NCBI GenBank assembly: GCA_037179335.1
Contig: JAKZHN010000010.1
Location: 317,870 to 381,869, forward strand
Source of the DNA: Cyclaneusma minus
Lineage: Eukaryota; Ascomycota; Leotiomycetes; Marthamycetales; Marthamycetaceae
Length of the DNA stretch: 64,000 nucleotides
Direction: 5' to 3'
Below, piece after piece: positions 36,145 through 47,344 of this stretch (position 1 is its first letter; the number at the start of each line of letters is the position of its first letter). Under the pieces are notes generated by a model that was not told the DNA's origin, did not search any database, and saw nothing but the letters and a program-made list of their open reading frames with translations. The translations under genes were made by a program, and so were the position numbers.

Positions 36145-37449
36145 ATGGCGACTGACTTACTGGAGCTCCCACCCCACCACATGTTGATGCGAACTGATAT
36201 CGACTGGAACTTGCGGTCTAGCTGGGGTCTGCCAGATCTGCCAGCTTACATGCACCAGCCGCTTCAATCGCAAGCAGCTGCAGAGGAGCCATCCCGCGAC
36301 GTCCAACCTGCCATTCCTCAACAGGCACAGCCCTCTCCCAGCATGGCGCATCCTGGTGAGCAGAGACGCAGGCTCCTTGGAATCAGGCCGACTGACCATC
36401 AAGCAGGAATCCCTCCCACCCTGCCTCCCTCGGTGGAAGAAGCCTACCGCCGCAAATGCATCCAGCTGAAGCGGCGCATTACCGAGACTGATGATGAGAA
36501 CAAGAAGATGAGGATCCGTCTCGAGCTTCTCAAGCGCGCCATCGAGCATCTCAAACTGGAGCGCAAAATGCTTCATGACCAAATGTCGGAAATAGAGCGC
36601 CGCACCGCCGCTACCAACCTCTCAGACAGCGAAGGCTCCCCCCCTCCTCCACCCACGGTACGGCCCCGGTCCCCCTCTCTCCCACCATCTCCAGCGTCCA
36701 GGCCCAAGATCCCAGTTTCGGGATGCAGGAGACAAGCAGCAGCTCAGGACTCACACATACTGACGACCCCTTCTCAACAGCCCAAGGAGAAACCTCTCCG
36801 TATCAAGCGCCCCCACCGCAAGCCCAGCTTCCTGCAGGGTCTCGGAGAAAGCGCAAGGCCCTCGTTCACTGCCCAGGACCCGGCCACCGTCTCCCCCTCG
36901 TCGGACGGTTTCTCTCGCCCACGTGACGGCGCCCCTGCCCGCTCTGTCTCCGCTGCCCGCCAGCCCTCCGCTCTCCCCCGCTCCAGCGGTGCCACGAACG
37001 GAAATGGCAGAACCTCAGCAGGAGCCGGAATCAAGAAGCCCAACAACGCCTACGAGCTCTTCAGCCAGGAAATGCGTCCCCAGGTTCAGGTGTCCCAGCA
37101 AGAAGCAATTGGCGAGAACCGAGTCGATGTGGACAATGAGCTGGCAAAGGGCTGGCGCGGACTGGGCGAGGCCGAGCAGGCCGACTGGCAGCGACGTTTC
37201 GAGGCCGAGCGCGAGAGCTGGGCGCGTGACAAGAACAGTGGACGCGGACGCATGAGGGACAGTTTCGGCTCAGCTCCTGCCAACCGCTCGCTATCTCGCG
37301 ACCAGGCCGCTACGCCCATGAAACATGAGGACAATGATGGCGATGTGGCTATGCCTGACGAAGTTGAAGAGGCTGGTCCGAGTCTCCGACATGGACATGA
37401 AGGCGGAGGAAATAGCGGTGGAGGATTCACAGCCGTCAATGGACCGTGA
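36145..37449 (+). CDS. HMG-box protein, Nhp10-like INO80-complex subunit
   Basis: A single exon of 434 residues, ATG at 36145. The frame is open further upstream, but only from a TTG. Nhp10 is an HMG-box subunit of the INO80 chromatin remodeller that binds DNA and nucleosomes. A long coiled coil spans about residues 98-153, starting PPSVEEAYRRKCIQLKRRI and continuing LLKRAIEHLKLERKMLHDQM. This matches the fungal Nhp10-type N-terminal helix as I remember it. A Pro/Ser-rich linker with a basic KPLRIKRPHRKPSF patch follows. The HMG-box lies at about 296-360 (GIKKPNNAYELFSQEMRP, then NELAKGWRGLGEAEQADWQ). The tail is acidic and Gly-rich. Possible GT/AG pairs in the linker would break the frame, so I keep it intronless. 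Assignment to HMG-box is firm; assignment to Nhp10 rests on the coiled-coil motif. Confidence 0.8.
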   Translation: MATDLLELPPHHMLMRTDIDWNLRSSWGLPDLPAYMHQPLQSQAAAEEPSRDVQPAIPQQAQPSPSMAHPGEQRRRLLGIRPTDHQAGIPPTLPPSVEEAYRRKCIQLKRRITETDDENKKMRIRLELLKRAIEHLKLERKMLHDQMSEIERRTAATNLSDSEGSPPPPPTVRPRSPSLPPSPASRPKIPVSGCRRQAAAQDSHILTTPSQQPKEKPLRIKRPHRKPSFLQGLGESARPSFTAQDPATVSPSSDGFSRPRDGAPARSVSAARQPSALPRSSGATNGNGRTSAGAGIKKPNNAYELFSQEMRPQVQVSQQEAIGENRVDVDNELAKGWRGLGEAEQADWQRRFEAERESWARDKNSGRGRMRDSFGSAPANRSLSRDQAATPMKHEDNDGDVAMPDEVEEAGPSLRHGHEGGGNSGGGFTAVNGP

Positions 37450-38633
37450 TCCGTGAAAGAGCTCTCGCTTCCCTCTCCCACTAGTCGTTCTCTCGCATGC
37501 TTCTACCAAGACTGGCAACGGTTTTTAGGAGCAAGTGAAGCACAACAAGGACAGAGGGTTCTTGAAACCTCTCCACGAACTCACCTCCTCTCGTACTTCC
37601 ATCACCGATGCCACGACTTCGCTACCTGCACGAACTTACGATATAGCTCTCCTTGAGGCTCGCATGAAGTTGCACTTACTTAGCAGAAGACCGTCAATTC
37701 TCTTTCTAACAACACTCCGATAAATAGTTAATGTTTCGAGCTTCTCAAATCGGAGTTAGGGGAATATCTCAAAAGGGACGAATGGTGTTGGCAGATTGCG
37801 GTTATGGCGCTCGGAGAGTCGGGTGTTAGCTACAATACCAAAACTTCTGCTTTTCAGCAATGCACTTGATTTGACCAATTTTTCATGTGATACATTAATT
37901 ATAGGTACTGGTGGAATGCGTGGACGTTCGTTAGCCGGATCTTGACGGAAAGTTGGAGCTGATGACTAGGGAAGTTCACGTTGTCAAGTCCGTAAAGGCA
38001 GATGGGCGCTTCGCACACTTATAGGTAGCTACAGCTGTACTCCACAGGGGCACTGGCACTGCCACAGACGGCTCCAGTGACCAACACTTTTGCAAAAGAG
38101 TCATAACCACCACCAGGCGACAGCCTTCCAATCATCTTTTACACAGCCGAATCTCTTGAAACTTTTCAGCTCCCCACCCACCTTCACGACATTTCTCCCT
38201 CTCAAGTTTCAGAAATGAGTAGACCAGACCTCGATACACCGAGTCCGGAGTAACAGTCGGCAAGTAAGAGGAGCAGCTTTTGGTAAGTACCTCATGTTGT
38301 ATGTATTCTCTCTGCCTCTGACTTATGCGGATTGATTTGCCATGAAGTAATGCCATTTGATACCTCCGTCTCTTATTTGTTGTGTATGCTTTTGCCACAG
38401 AACACCTCAAAGCCTTCAACGCCGCTGCGCCAACGAAGAAGGCTCTGATCTCCCCTCGTGCAGGAAAGGGGAAGGAAAGAAGTCAAAAGCGCCTCTCCAA
38501 ACCCCCATAGCCCTTCCCAAGCATCCACAAGAATAGTAGTATTACAGTAGCCACAGATGGCAGTCTCCGAGGAGTCTTTCTTTACGACTTCCCTTTCCAT
38601 CTCCCGTTCCCATAACCCTTCCCTCCCATCTCA
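37450..38633. other. Convergent intergenic region, nothing recognised
   Basis: 1.2 kb between the stop of the Nhp10-like gene and the stop of the RMD1-type gene on the opposite strand. Short frames only, no splice-supported gene, no RNA gene seen. Confidence 0.5.
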
Positions 38634-40310
38634 CTAATCCACCCCCGCCCAAAGATCAACCACAATATTGACAGCCGCAACTGCAATCTCCGCCGCAATA
38701 AGCACGATAACAATCCACTCCAACTTCTCGCCATGTCCATGACTCAACTGATCCTTCAACACGGCCAGCAAATCCGCTATCACATCCAATCGCTCATTCA
38801 ACAAGTCAACTCGCTGACCGATCTCCAAATACTTCCTCGCGGCCTTATATACACCCTCGAGTTCTGGCTTGGCCCAGAAGAATTCGGGTGTGTCGAGTAG
38901 GGAGCCGTTGAGGTGGATGTTGATTCGTAGGATGAAGAGCTCGCCGATTTGCATGTTGATTTGCGTGCGTGTGAGCGCGATTTTGCCCGTTAGGGCGATT
39001 TGCGTGGGGATGTCTTTGCAGGTTTCGATGGTGTCGTCGACGAGTTCTTCGAAGAGGGATGTCTGTTTTTTGCGTTCGAGTCAGCAAAATGCATCTAGAT
39101 GTTTCAGGGGCGACATCAACCCCAATACTTCGCCCTCATTCTTTTCTTCAAAATAAAAGCAGGAACATACCTTCACGCTCTGCGCCAAAGCATGCGATAT
39201 CGCCAGCTTGGTCATGTAATTATTCTTATTCTTCTCACTCAGCGTAATAAAGTCATTGTAAATGCGTGCCTGATATTCCCTCGTGTAGTAGAAATTAAAA
39301 CACTCCGTCTCCACATCGTCAGGCGCCAGTTTCTCTTGCTCAAACTTGGCTATCTCCTTGAGGAATTTCTGCTCTTCTTTGAGCGACATGCCCCAGATGA
39401 CAACCACGCCGTAGTCGAAGAGGAATACCTCGGGCGTGTGAACTTGGGTGTCGAAATCGGGCGTGTTTTCGGTGATGGTGTTGGCGTCTGATTCTCGACG
39501 CTGGACGACCGAGGGAGAGGAGTTGTTGGCGAGCGCATCGGAGCCGTTGCTGAGTGAGACATCGCCGGACTCGGTGTGTAGGTCGATGAGGTCTTCGCGG
39601 CGTTGCTGGGTGGTGTCGTCGACTTCGATGGCGCTGTCTGAGTGTCGTCGTTCGCGCATGTGGACGGGCATAGACTGCACTTCGACAGCACGATCGGACT
39701 GAGGTTTCTTGCCGGCCTTGTAGTTGTAGGGGGTGTAAATACACTCGTCGAATTGCTTGGGTGCAGCACCCCGGGTCTTGCCTCGGCCTTTCAGGAAATG
39801 CATCAGACCCTCCATCTGGAATTTGTTGGATGTACAGTACGCTGTCACACGGGGGAGTCTGTCGCGGTCGGCTTTTCCTAGTCTGGCAGCATCTCGTCGG
39901 GCTGTTGGATCTTTGATTCGTGTGTACTGCGAATAGACATCACGACCGCTCTCCTCGTCGGGGCCATCTTCACCGACTTCTGGATTTGGCAATAACTTCA
40001 GCTTTTGCGCATTCTTAGTTGTTCGTTGGGGTCCGATCTTAGGCAGAGCGGAATTGGGAAGAGGTCCAAACGGTGCTCCATGGCTGTTACGGCGTCTTAA
40101 CTTGCTGTTCAAGGCCGAGAGCATGGGCTGGCCGGCATTGGGAGAGGTCGAAGGGAGAGGAAATTGGCGAGATGCTGAGCTGCCGGCGGGCTCGATTGTG
40201 TGCAGGGTGAGATTTGGATCGAAGGTAACGCTCCTGGTGGCTCGAGGCCGTTCCGGACTTGCGGAGGAGGCATCATCGTGCAAGAGGGGGGTGTTTTCGA
40301 GGCCGGACAT
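38634..40310 (-). CDS. RMD1-type DUF155 protein
   Basis: Predicted exons are 40310-39171 and 39062-38634, joined in phase 0, giving 522 residues. The family (yeast Rmd1/Rmd8, human RMND1) is linked to sporulation, cell polarity or mitochondrial translation depending on the member; the role here is not known. The first 150 residues are disordered and contain a Ser-rich stretch and a basic KLRRRNSHG site. The DUF155 region starts at about residue 150 with DRLPRVTAYCTSNKFQMEGL. It includes VFLFDYGVVVIWGMSLKEEQ and continues across the intron as AISHALAQSVK, then TSLFEELVDDTIETCKDIP. The C-terminus has RVDLLNERLDVIADLLAVLKDQL, then a transmembrane helix LEWIVIVLIAAEIAVAAVNI, as expected. The start ATG has no in-frame competitor upstream. 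The intron 39170-39063 is 108 bp. Confidence 0.88.
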
Positions 40311-41047
40311 GGTAAAGTGCTAGCAGGATGCGATTCCACAGGCCATGGAGACGGCTGGAGAAGGGCGAAACGCAGGATTCAGGTTGGCGGGGGCAATTTC
40401 TTCACTTTCTTCCCTAAGCTGTCGGATTAAATTGTGCTGGTCCGTGGGTTGCGTTGTCAGTGGTGTGTTGGAGGCTTGAGGGAGCTGCGACCAACTTTTT
40501 GAGGATGGCATGACGTTCTCGTCGGTTATCGGTGCTTTCACCAAATTCAAACTGCCGCATTATTGGATTCAAACATTGCACTTTATACTAGGAATCCCTC
40601 CTCGATCCCAAGCTGCTATTACATGTATGGCCATAGTAATCATGATTATAAAGACTATATGTGGCGAAAGACCAAGTGCTTATGTACCTGACACTATTAT
40701 CTTGCAATTGCATCACTGACCCTATCCCCTATTGCTTCACTACTCTCACGAAGCGTCGGAAGCGAGACTTCTGTGTCTGCCGCCAACTTGTGAAAATGCC
40801 GTCTTGGGGACCTGGAGTAGACTGTATACCTATCCTCAGTTGAACGAATGCATCTGGTCCTTCGGGATCTGGCTCAGTTGCCATGTTGCACCGCACAGGT
40901 TCGACTTCACTTCTTGAAACGCCATGAACGGTGAGCTAGTCCACTCTTGAACCTCTGCAATTCAGACATTGGCCCATGCACTGTATTGTCCTATTTCTGG
41001 CCATCCCGCTCAGAAAACACCGAACTGGTGCTTTTCCACTTCACACC
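40311..41047. other. Intergenic region 5' of the RMD1-type gene
   Basis: 0.7 kb between the RMD1-type start and the stop of the Utp16-like gene, both on the minus strand. It should hold the RMD1-type promoter. It contains one TACATGTA palindrome (40620-40627). I see no gene. Confidence 0.5.
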
Positions 41048-42167
41048 TCATTTCTTGACAAAAAACCCCTTCTTCGACCCAGCTCTCCGCGACCCCTTGC
41101 CCTTCTGCCTTCTCTCCTTCAGCCACTTCTCCTTCAGCCTACGCGCTGACTTCGCTGCTCTGGGCGCCAGCAAAGCCTTCCCCTCTGTATCCGCAATCCG
41201 GTAAGTCGTAGATCCCCGTACGCGGTCTCTGGGCTTCTCGATGCCGTTGCCCACCTTCCGCTTCGGCTTCTTCGGTGCAGTCCGGCTTGTCTCTGGAGCA
41301 GCCGCATCGTCCGCGTCGACATCCGCAGACTCCAGATCCTCCAAATACTCCAGCGGAAGGAACGCAGGCAGTGTGGTCTTGGACGACTTAGCACGAGAGG
41401 TTGACTCTTCATCTGCCCCATCCTGCTGTTCTTCGGATTTCTCGGCCAGCTCTCGCTTCTTGCTTGCAGCGGCTTGTTGTTTGAGACGCGCATCGTGGCT
41501 CTTTCGCTTTTTGCGCTTGGCTGCTTCTTCTCTGTAGTTTAAACGTCGTTAGTTAAACGTCCAAAAGGCACACTTAATAGTATCCGTGAGAATTTGCTCA
41601 CTCTTCCCGTAAACGAGCAGCCTCCCTTGCTGCTTTCTTGACTGTTTGCGCTGCGGCGTCAACCATCACTTCCTCTGGCGCATCGTCATCCGAGCTCTCG
41701 TCTTCTTCCTCATCCTTATCCTTGGCCTCAGCGGGTTCCGGGACCAAGTCGGGTGCCGGGGCAGTTGTCTCTGCATCGTCATCGTCAAATCGCTTGTGTG
41801 TAGACTTTGGCTTTGCAACTGGCTCGACTGGTTTGGGCGACTCGGCTGCGACGTCTTCTGTATTTTCCATCGACGCGTCCGTATCCTTGCCCCGAGCAGG
41901 GAGCTTCTGGCGCTTCACACCAGGACTGTCGGTATTCGGAACTTCAAGGAACTCGAGCGAAGCGTTTCGTCGTCTTTTCTTCATCGCAGAGCGAGATTCG
42001 GCAGGTGTAAAAAATGCGTTGGGGGAGGGTTGGTCGTCGATGAGCTTGGTGGCAGCAACGCCTTTTCTCCTGGTGGTGGCCATTGGGGTGCCGGGTTGGG
42101 GTTCAGAGATTGGAGCAGCAGAGGGCTTCAAAACTCCCTGCGCAGAGTTCCAGATTCGAGAGAGCAT
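41048..42167 (-). CDS. U3 snoRNP-associated protein, Utp16/Bud21-like
   Basis: Predicted exons are 42167-41602 and 41531-41048, joined in phase 2, giving 349 residues. The yeast family member Utp16 (Bud21) belongs to the small-subunit processome that acts on pre-rRNA in the nucleolus. The protein is mostly charged and disordered. After KKRRRNASLEFLEVPN comes an acidic stretch (KDEEEDESSDDDAPEEVMVD). A helical AAQTVKKAAREAARLREE region continues across the intron into EEAAKRKKRKSHDARLKQQ, which resembles the U3_snoRNA_assoc domain. Then come LPLEYLEDLES and a basic C-terminus with STTYRIADTEGKALLAPR and KEKWLKERR. The ending is GSKKGFFVKK. The family call is from motif order recalled from fungal orthologues. 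Other nucleolar basic proteins remain possible. Confidence 0.72.
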
Positions 42168-42382
42168 GAGGTCCGAGTGTGTGCGATATATCGGGCGGTG
42201 GTTGGGCTTTGCAAAAGTGAACCATGGAAAATAATACTTCCAGCCAGCTTAGGAAAGTGCGTTCGTTCACCGCCCTGGAGACTCCGGGCAGAATAGTTCT
42301 CTGCCGGAGAATTCCCGTTAGCGTCCACACAAAATTCACAACCAAAAAGACAAAGATCGTGAACTGTCAAAAAGAATCCACC

Positions 42383-42396
42383 AAAAAAGAACAAAA
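42383..42396 (-). terminator. Probable Pol III terminator of the tRNA gene
   Basis: Immediately downstream of the tRNA 3' end the minus strand carries TTTT (42396-42393) and then TTTTTT (42388-42383). This is the expected RNA polymerase III termination signal. Confidence 0.7.
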
Positions 42397-42401
42397 TAAT
42401 T

Positions 42402-42490
42402 TGACCAGTCTGGGGTTCGATCCCAGGACCTTATCGGAGGAATACAACTGAATGTTAACGATACGTCATAACCAACTAGACTAACCGGCC
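42402..42490 (-). tRNA. tRNA-Val(AAC) with a short intron
   Basis: 89 bp. The acceptor stem GGCCGGT pairs fully with ACTGGTC (two G-U pairs), followed by discriminator A. The A-box is TAGTCTAGTTGG. The anticodon stem TATCG pairs with CGATA and closes a loop that starts TTAACA, giving anticodon AAC. About 15 nt of intron follow base 37 and contain GTT, which can pair with the anticodon as in many fungal tRNA introns. The T-stem CTGGG pairs with CCCAG around the loop ATCGAAC. A T-run terminator follows. Position 54 is A rather than T, which is unusual for an elongator tRNA. Transcription direction is fixed by the A-box and the terminator, since the T-arm core is palindromic. Confidence 0.8.
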
Positions 42491-45400
42491 AATATATATG
42501 TTTGTAGCCTTTTGGTAGATAATTGGGTGCGCAAAATGTCTGGTGTTTATTTGAGTGGAGTGGTAACACATTTTTCACTTTAATCTACCCTACTCGGCCT
42601 TTCTGAATTGATGAATGCTCATACTATCAAGGGGTTATATTTCGGCTTCCACACGCTACAACTTTCTAAATTGTAGGTACATCGTTTTTCAGGAACTCAC
42701 AAAATCACCCGTATTCACTCCAGCCCATCACGATCTAAGCGCCTCTACTACTCGTCAAGGGTTTCACACATCCTTGTCTTGACATAGAACCTCCAGAGTC
42801 CACTCCATGATGTGTCGACCTGCACGGCAAGATTTTGGACGCACCGGACGCGGCACAAAAGGCATCTCCCTTCCTGTTCCTGACACCCATCCATGTCCTC
42901 GACTCCAGCCCTCGCCCCACCAAAAGCCGCCGCAAGCCGCTCCTCTCTCAGCCTCTCAATCTCTTGACATAAGATCACAAACATGAGTCACATCACGAAA
43001 GTGTTGGCTGGTGGATATCTGTCACACCGCGGTTCCGGACGTCTCGCACTAGGCACTCGCCGTTTCGAGCATGAAATTCTTCGGAACTACTATCAACACG
43101 AGTTGGTATCAAGGTCACAAGAACTGATAAGAAGCACATATGAAAAAGCTAGGGCGTATACGTCATGATTTGCTGTGCTGTGTGGAGCCGAAAAGATCCG
43201 AATTTAGAACGTGGGGACATAGACATGGAGCGGTACGGCTTTTCGGTTTCTCGGAAAGACTACATACTACTTTGTGAGATGATGCGGGAAGCCGATCGAA
43301 AAGCTGTTCCTTGAGATATAACGAGATGGCTATGCAGGTATCCCACGATCCAAGATCTCTCGTTAGTCGCCGTGCAGAAGGCTTGTCGCCTCTCGGGTTT
43401 CATTTGCTTCTTCCGACTTTTTACAATAATGCTCCAGCTTCTATGTTGCGGGAGTTGCAGGATGGACACACGGGTAGCCAGGAGAGCATAGATCCAGGCA
43501 CCGCATTAACATTCCGATTCCGGACATGGTGTCTGGCCTATCCTGCCGCTTGCGCAAGATAGCGATACGTGCCGCGTGCAAGAAGGCGGATCTTGGCTGT
43601 CTTTATAACGTCATTGATGCTTTAGAGTAAGTAGTGTACTGTCAGGGTGCTGGTTTTTCGTGTTTTGGTAGACAGAAACACGGCATGAGGATGGCGTAAG
43701 GGGCGGGAAGCTCGGTGAGCGAGTTACCTAAGTCGTGACCTCCGGATGGGAAAACATGCTCTCGATTAGCAAATCTCTAAAACATTGACTTCGTAACTTC
43801 GCTGCCTCAAGCAAAGTACTCGGGTGCGATGTCGAAGATCTGATACAGAAAGTTGTAGCGAGATGCAGCGTTAACTCGATTAGAATTGACGTGCTCCGCA
43901 TCATGCTTTAGCATTACGCCGTTGCGATTGCGTGCTGATCGAGATGGACATAGCCTTGTGCAAAGAGAGTTTGAGCTGGCGTGCTGTCTAAAAACCTAGT
44001 TTGGCGGCTATGGCGTACCTCACCAGGGAGTTGGACGGCGGTGAGGCGGTCGTTGGCATATGTTGCGAGTGAATTGAACGCCGCAAGAGGCGTCTTGGGC
44101 GGTGTCACTAATGGAAGGTTGTAACTTTTCGACCCTTGTGTTCCGGCGAAGTCAATGGCATTGTTACTAGTCGACCTTGAATTTCTCCGAAGATAGCTTC
44201 TTTGAGATTCCGCTGGCAAAGGTTGTGTCTCCTGATAGGTTTGGCATACTAGGTCGGAGAGAAAGGCCGAGAGATGTTAGTAGCAACGAAAATACATGGG
44301 ATGTTCGAACGGTGAGCGCCACCCAAACAGAAGCGAGTAGTATGTACTTAGCCGACAGCTCAGTATCTGTTGGGAAAAAGGGCAGCGGCAACAGGTAAGG
44401 TACCCGACTACCCGCGGATGTCAGATTCCGCCCAGATCCATCGGCCACGACGGCGGCCTTTTCATTGAAGTTGCAAACCACCGTACTTGGCACTTGGCGA
44501 TGGCGATGAAACCACGACGAACCACTGGGGTCCGGGGAAAGAGGGGAGGCAGAGGTTGTGGCACGCGTTGGATCTTGGAAGTCTGGACACTCGGTATTGT
44601 ACCCGGAGTATTACAGGACTCGATAGCTCTCCGATGGTCACTAATCATCTATCCTCTCCACTCTCAGACTCTCTCAGTCAGCGTGGTGACTGCCGTCTGC
44701 TGTGACTTGAGAATGGCGCTGAGCGGAAGGGCCATGTACGACCATGCCGGCATTTAGCCGTCAAGGCTTGCTGCTGACTGGATCTTGGATGGCAGGCATC
44801 GTCACTCGTGCGAAGCCTTTTGCGTGTGTATGGGCGAGACAGCACGGTGTTGTACGGAGTACAGATCATATGTCACACGGGTGTGGGGAAGACGCCTCGC
44901 CATGCAAACATCCGGCCTGGGACGACGAGACAGCTCAGCGTGGAGCTCGGAAGCAATCGAGCGAAGCCGAAACATTTCCCCGTCGACGCTGCCAGGGCCT
45001 TGGGAGGTGGCCTGGAAGACTCGATGCGGTAACTCCAGTCGGGAATTAATCAGGGTGATTCGTAAGGGCTGGGCGAAGCCAAGGCAACAAGAATGTGATG
45101 AACCAAGACAGGTAAGTACCACCTACATGTACATCAGTTGTAGAATTTCGTGATGCAGGACGGAAGGAGAGTCATGCAACACAAGTGCCCGCTTGTCAAG
45201 GGAGAATCTTGCGCGAGTATATAATTGTACTAATATTTGTGCCTCAACTGTATCACTACCCTCATGAAACAAGGATCGCCTGGACCCTGTTCTGATTAAA
45301 TCGGATCATGGGGATCCTCTACCAGGAAACATATTCGGAATGCAGCTGTGCAAAGCTCTTAGCTCTCAATCACGACAGCGCGTACATGTGGAGTTGGCAT

Positions 45401-47344
45401 GAAAACCCTGCAGCCTGTTAGGTATTACATGTATGGGCGCAGTATGGCGATAAAATAGACAAAAAGTTACGACGTCCAAGGAGTTCTAGACTCCTCGGGG
45501 GCTGCTGAGGAGTAGGACCGACGGAGGATGGCGCATTGCTGCCTGTATCCGGACGCTGCTTGGTACATGTATGTCCAGTCGCCTGGATGGTCGTATTACG
45601 GAGCCAACAGGCCGATATTTGTGGGTTCTATGCTTTCTCCAAGAACAGTACAGTTTACGAAGGCGGCAGTGTAGTTGGAGCCTACCAAAAAGCTTCAACA
45701 CTACGAAAATGGCTCATGTGCACGGCCGTTGTATAACCCCCAGACTGCATCACCAGCATTGTGGAGAGCGGGGAGTCATCACTCATCAATCTTCAGCAAA
45801 AGCGGGCTCCGCTCGGACTGCTGGTCTGGTCGGACTGGCGGTTTGGCTTAATCTTCTGCTTTGCCAACGTGCTTTGATCGAGACGACGTGAGCAGTTCTG
45901 GTGGACCGGCATCATGCGAATCTTAGGTCCCACAATTCAGACACGTCTGGAGAAGGGCACACAGGCGTAGCGCCTAGTCGGCCTAACTGTAAAATACTCG
46001 CAGAAACCATGCTGCTTTGGGGTGAAGGCCGCGATACTTCTGCTCACCGTTGTGTCTACGTTAGTCAGAATATATATGTGAAGCCTCCGCACACAAACCG
46101 CGTTTCCTGTCTTTTCCGTCGCTGCCACCACAATCGAGCTTTGGAAATACATATTTATTCGATACTATTATATTCATTTAAAACTCCTTCACATCGTCGC
46201 CGCTTAAGCTTTCGACCCTGCCCCTCTAGCCGCCGCACCCCGGCTCCAGCGACCCCTCCATCTGGCGATCTTTCACTTATCTCGAGCTCACGATAAGACC
46301 TCCTCGCTCTCGACCAAGGCACATCTCTTGGAACCGGGTCAGACACTGCACCGCCGCCTAGCAAGGGGACTCGACCAACAGAGGAGCGCAGAGCAAGCCG
46401 CGCAGTTATAGCTAGGCGTGTCGCGGGACGAGTCGAAACAAAGATCCGGCCAATCTCTTGCATCTGCATCGCCCTTTGCCTTCTGCACCCCCTCAAGCCG
46501 TGCGTGTGTGACCGTAGTATTGAGGACCGGGGAAGAGTCGGATTACCCAAAACGGCACCGTCCTTTGACCTCGCGCTGACCACCGGGTCTGGAGAAACGA
46601 AACAGTGACTTCAAAGATCCCCCACGCCTGACCTGGCTGATCGTCTGTATATATACGTACCCTTTTCGTACGCAGACGTCTCTCTCGTTGAGTTCGATAT
46701 CCAGAAGAGCTGCATCTCCGAGCAAGCAGTTTCATGCAAGTCATTGCCAGGCTCATTGCCGAGAACTTTGGTCCACGGCACCTGTCGCTACCGTCACATC
46801 TCTGCAGATACGTCCCTGATAAGGAGATCGACTTGTCGACCAACTGGAGTGCCACCCTTTATTGCAGCATTACCGCTTTCGGATAGCTGGACCTTTGTCA
46901 ACACACAGACATCCAGAACGGCCGATCTCGCTCCACTCTTTCCTTCACGCCCTGTTGCATATTCTGCGCGTTCGGTCGTCTCCACACTCGCCTGGACTCG
47001 GCCTTTAAGCCGACCTGCAAGGACTGGAAGAAGAGCCCAGACCAGAATATATCAAATCCGATCGCCCAACTCACACCTCGCGATTCCAAGGACACAACCT
47101 CCCCGTCTTTTGGCCCTCGACATCTTGACTTTCCGACCTCTTCTTACTTTGACTCCCGCCAAAGCTTGTTCGACAACACAAGACCGCAAGGCGAAGAGAC
47201 CCTGAACAAAGGATCGACACGACTGCAGCTTCCCCACACTCCGCATTTCTCTTCAACTTTCTGCCCGCCCATAACTTTGCGGGGCCGCCAAAAGCAACTC
47301 AGTTGCACTTGCAAAATCCAAATCCAACGGCAACTTCAGAAACC
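42491..47344. other. Long gene-free stretch and the ECL1-type leader
   Basis: 4.85 kb without a supportable gene. Short frames occur on both strands but start poorly and show no domain. Three TACATGTA palindromes cluster at 45124-45131, 45426-45433 and 45564-45571. From about 46150 to 47344 the plus strand is C/T-rich and G-poor, which fits a long 5' leader or core promoter of the Ecl1-family gene. The open frames there come from composition. Confidence 0.5.

Noticed and set aside
36659..36780. GT...AG pair within the Nhp10-like gene that looks like an intron
   Set aside because: 122 bp, not a multiple of three; removing it would break a frame that leads into a good HMG-box.
46155..47250. 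Open frames of 140-150 codons on both strands before the Ecl1-family gene
   Set aside because: Composition-driven C/T-rich DNA; starts are non-ATG, there is no domain and no splice logic. Treated as leader sequence.
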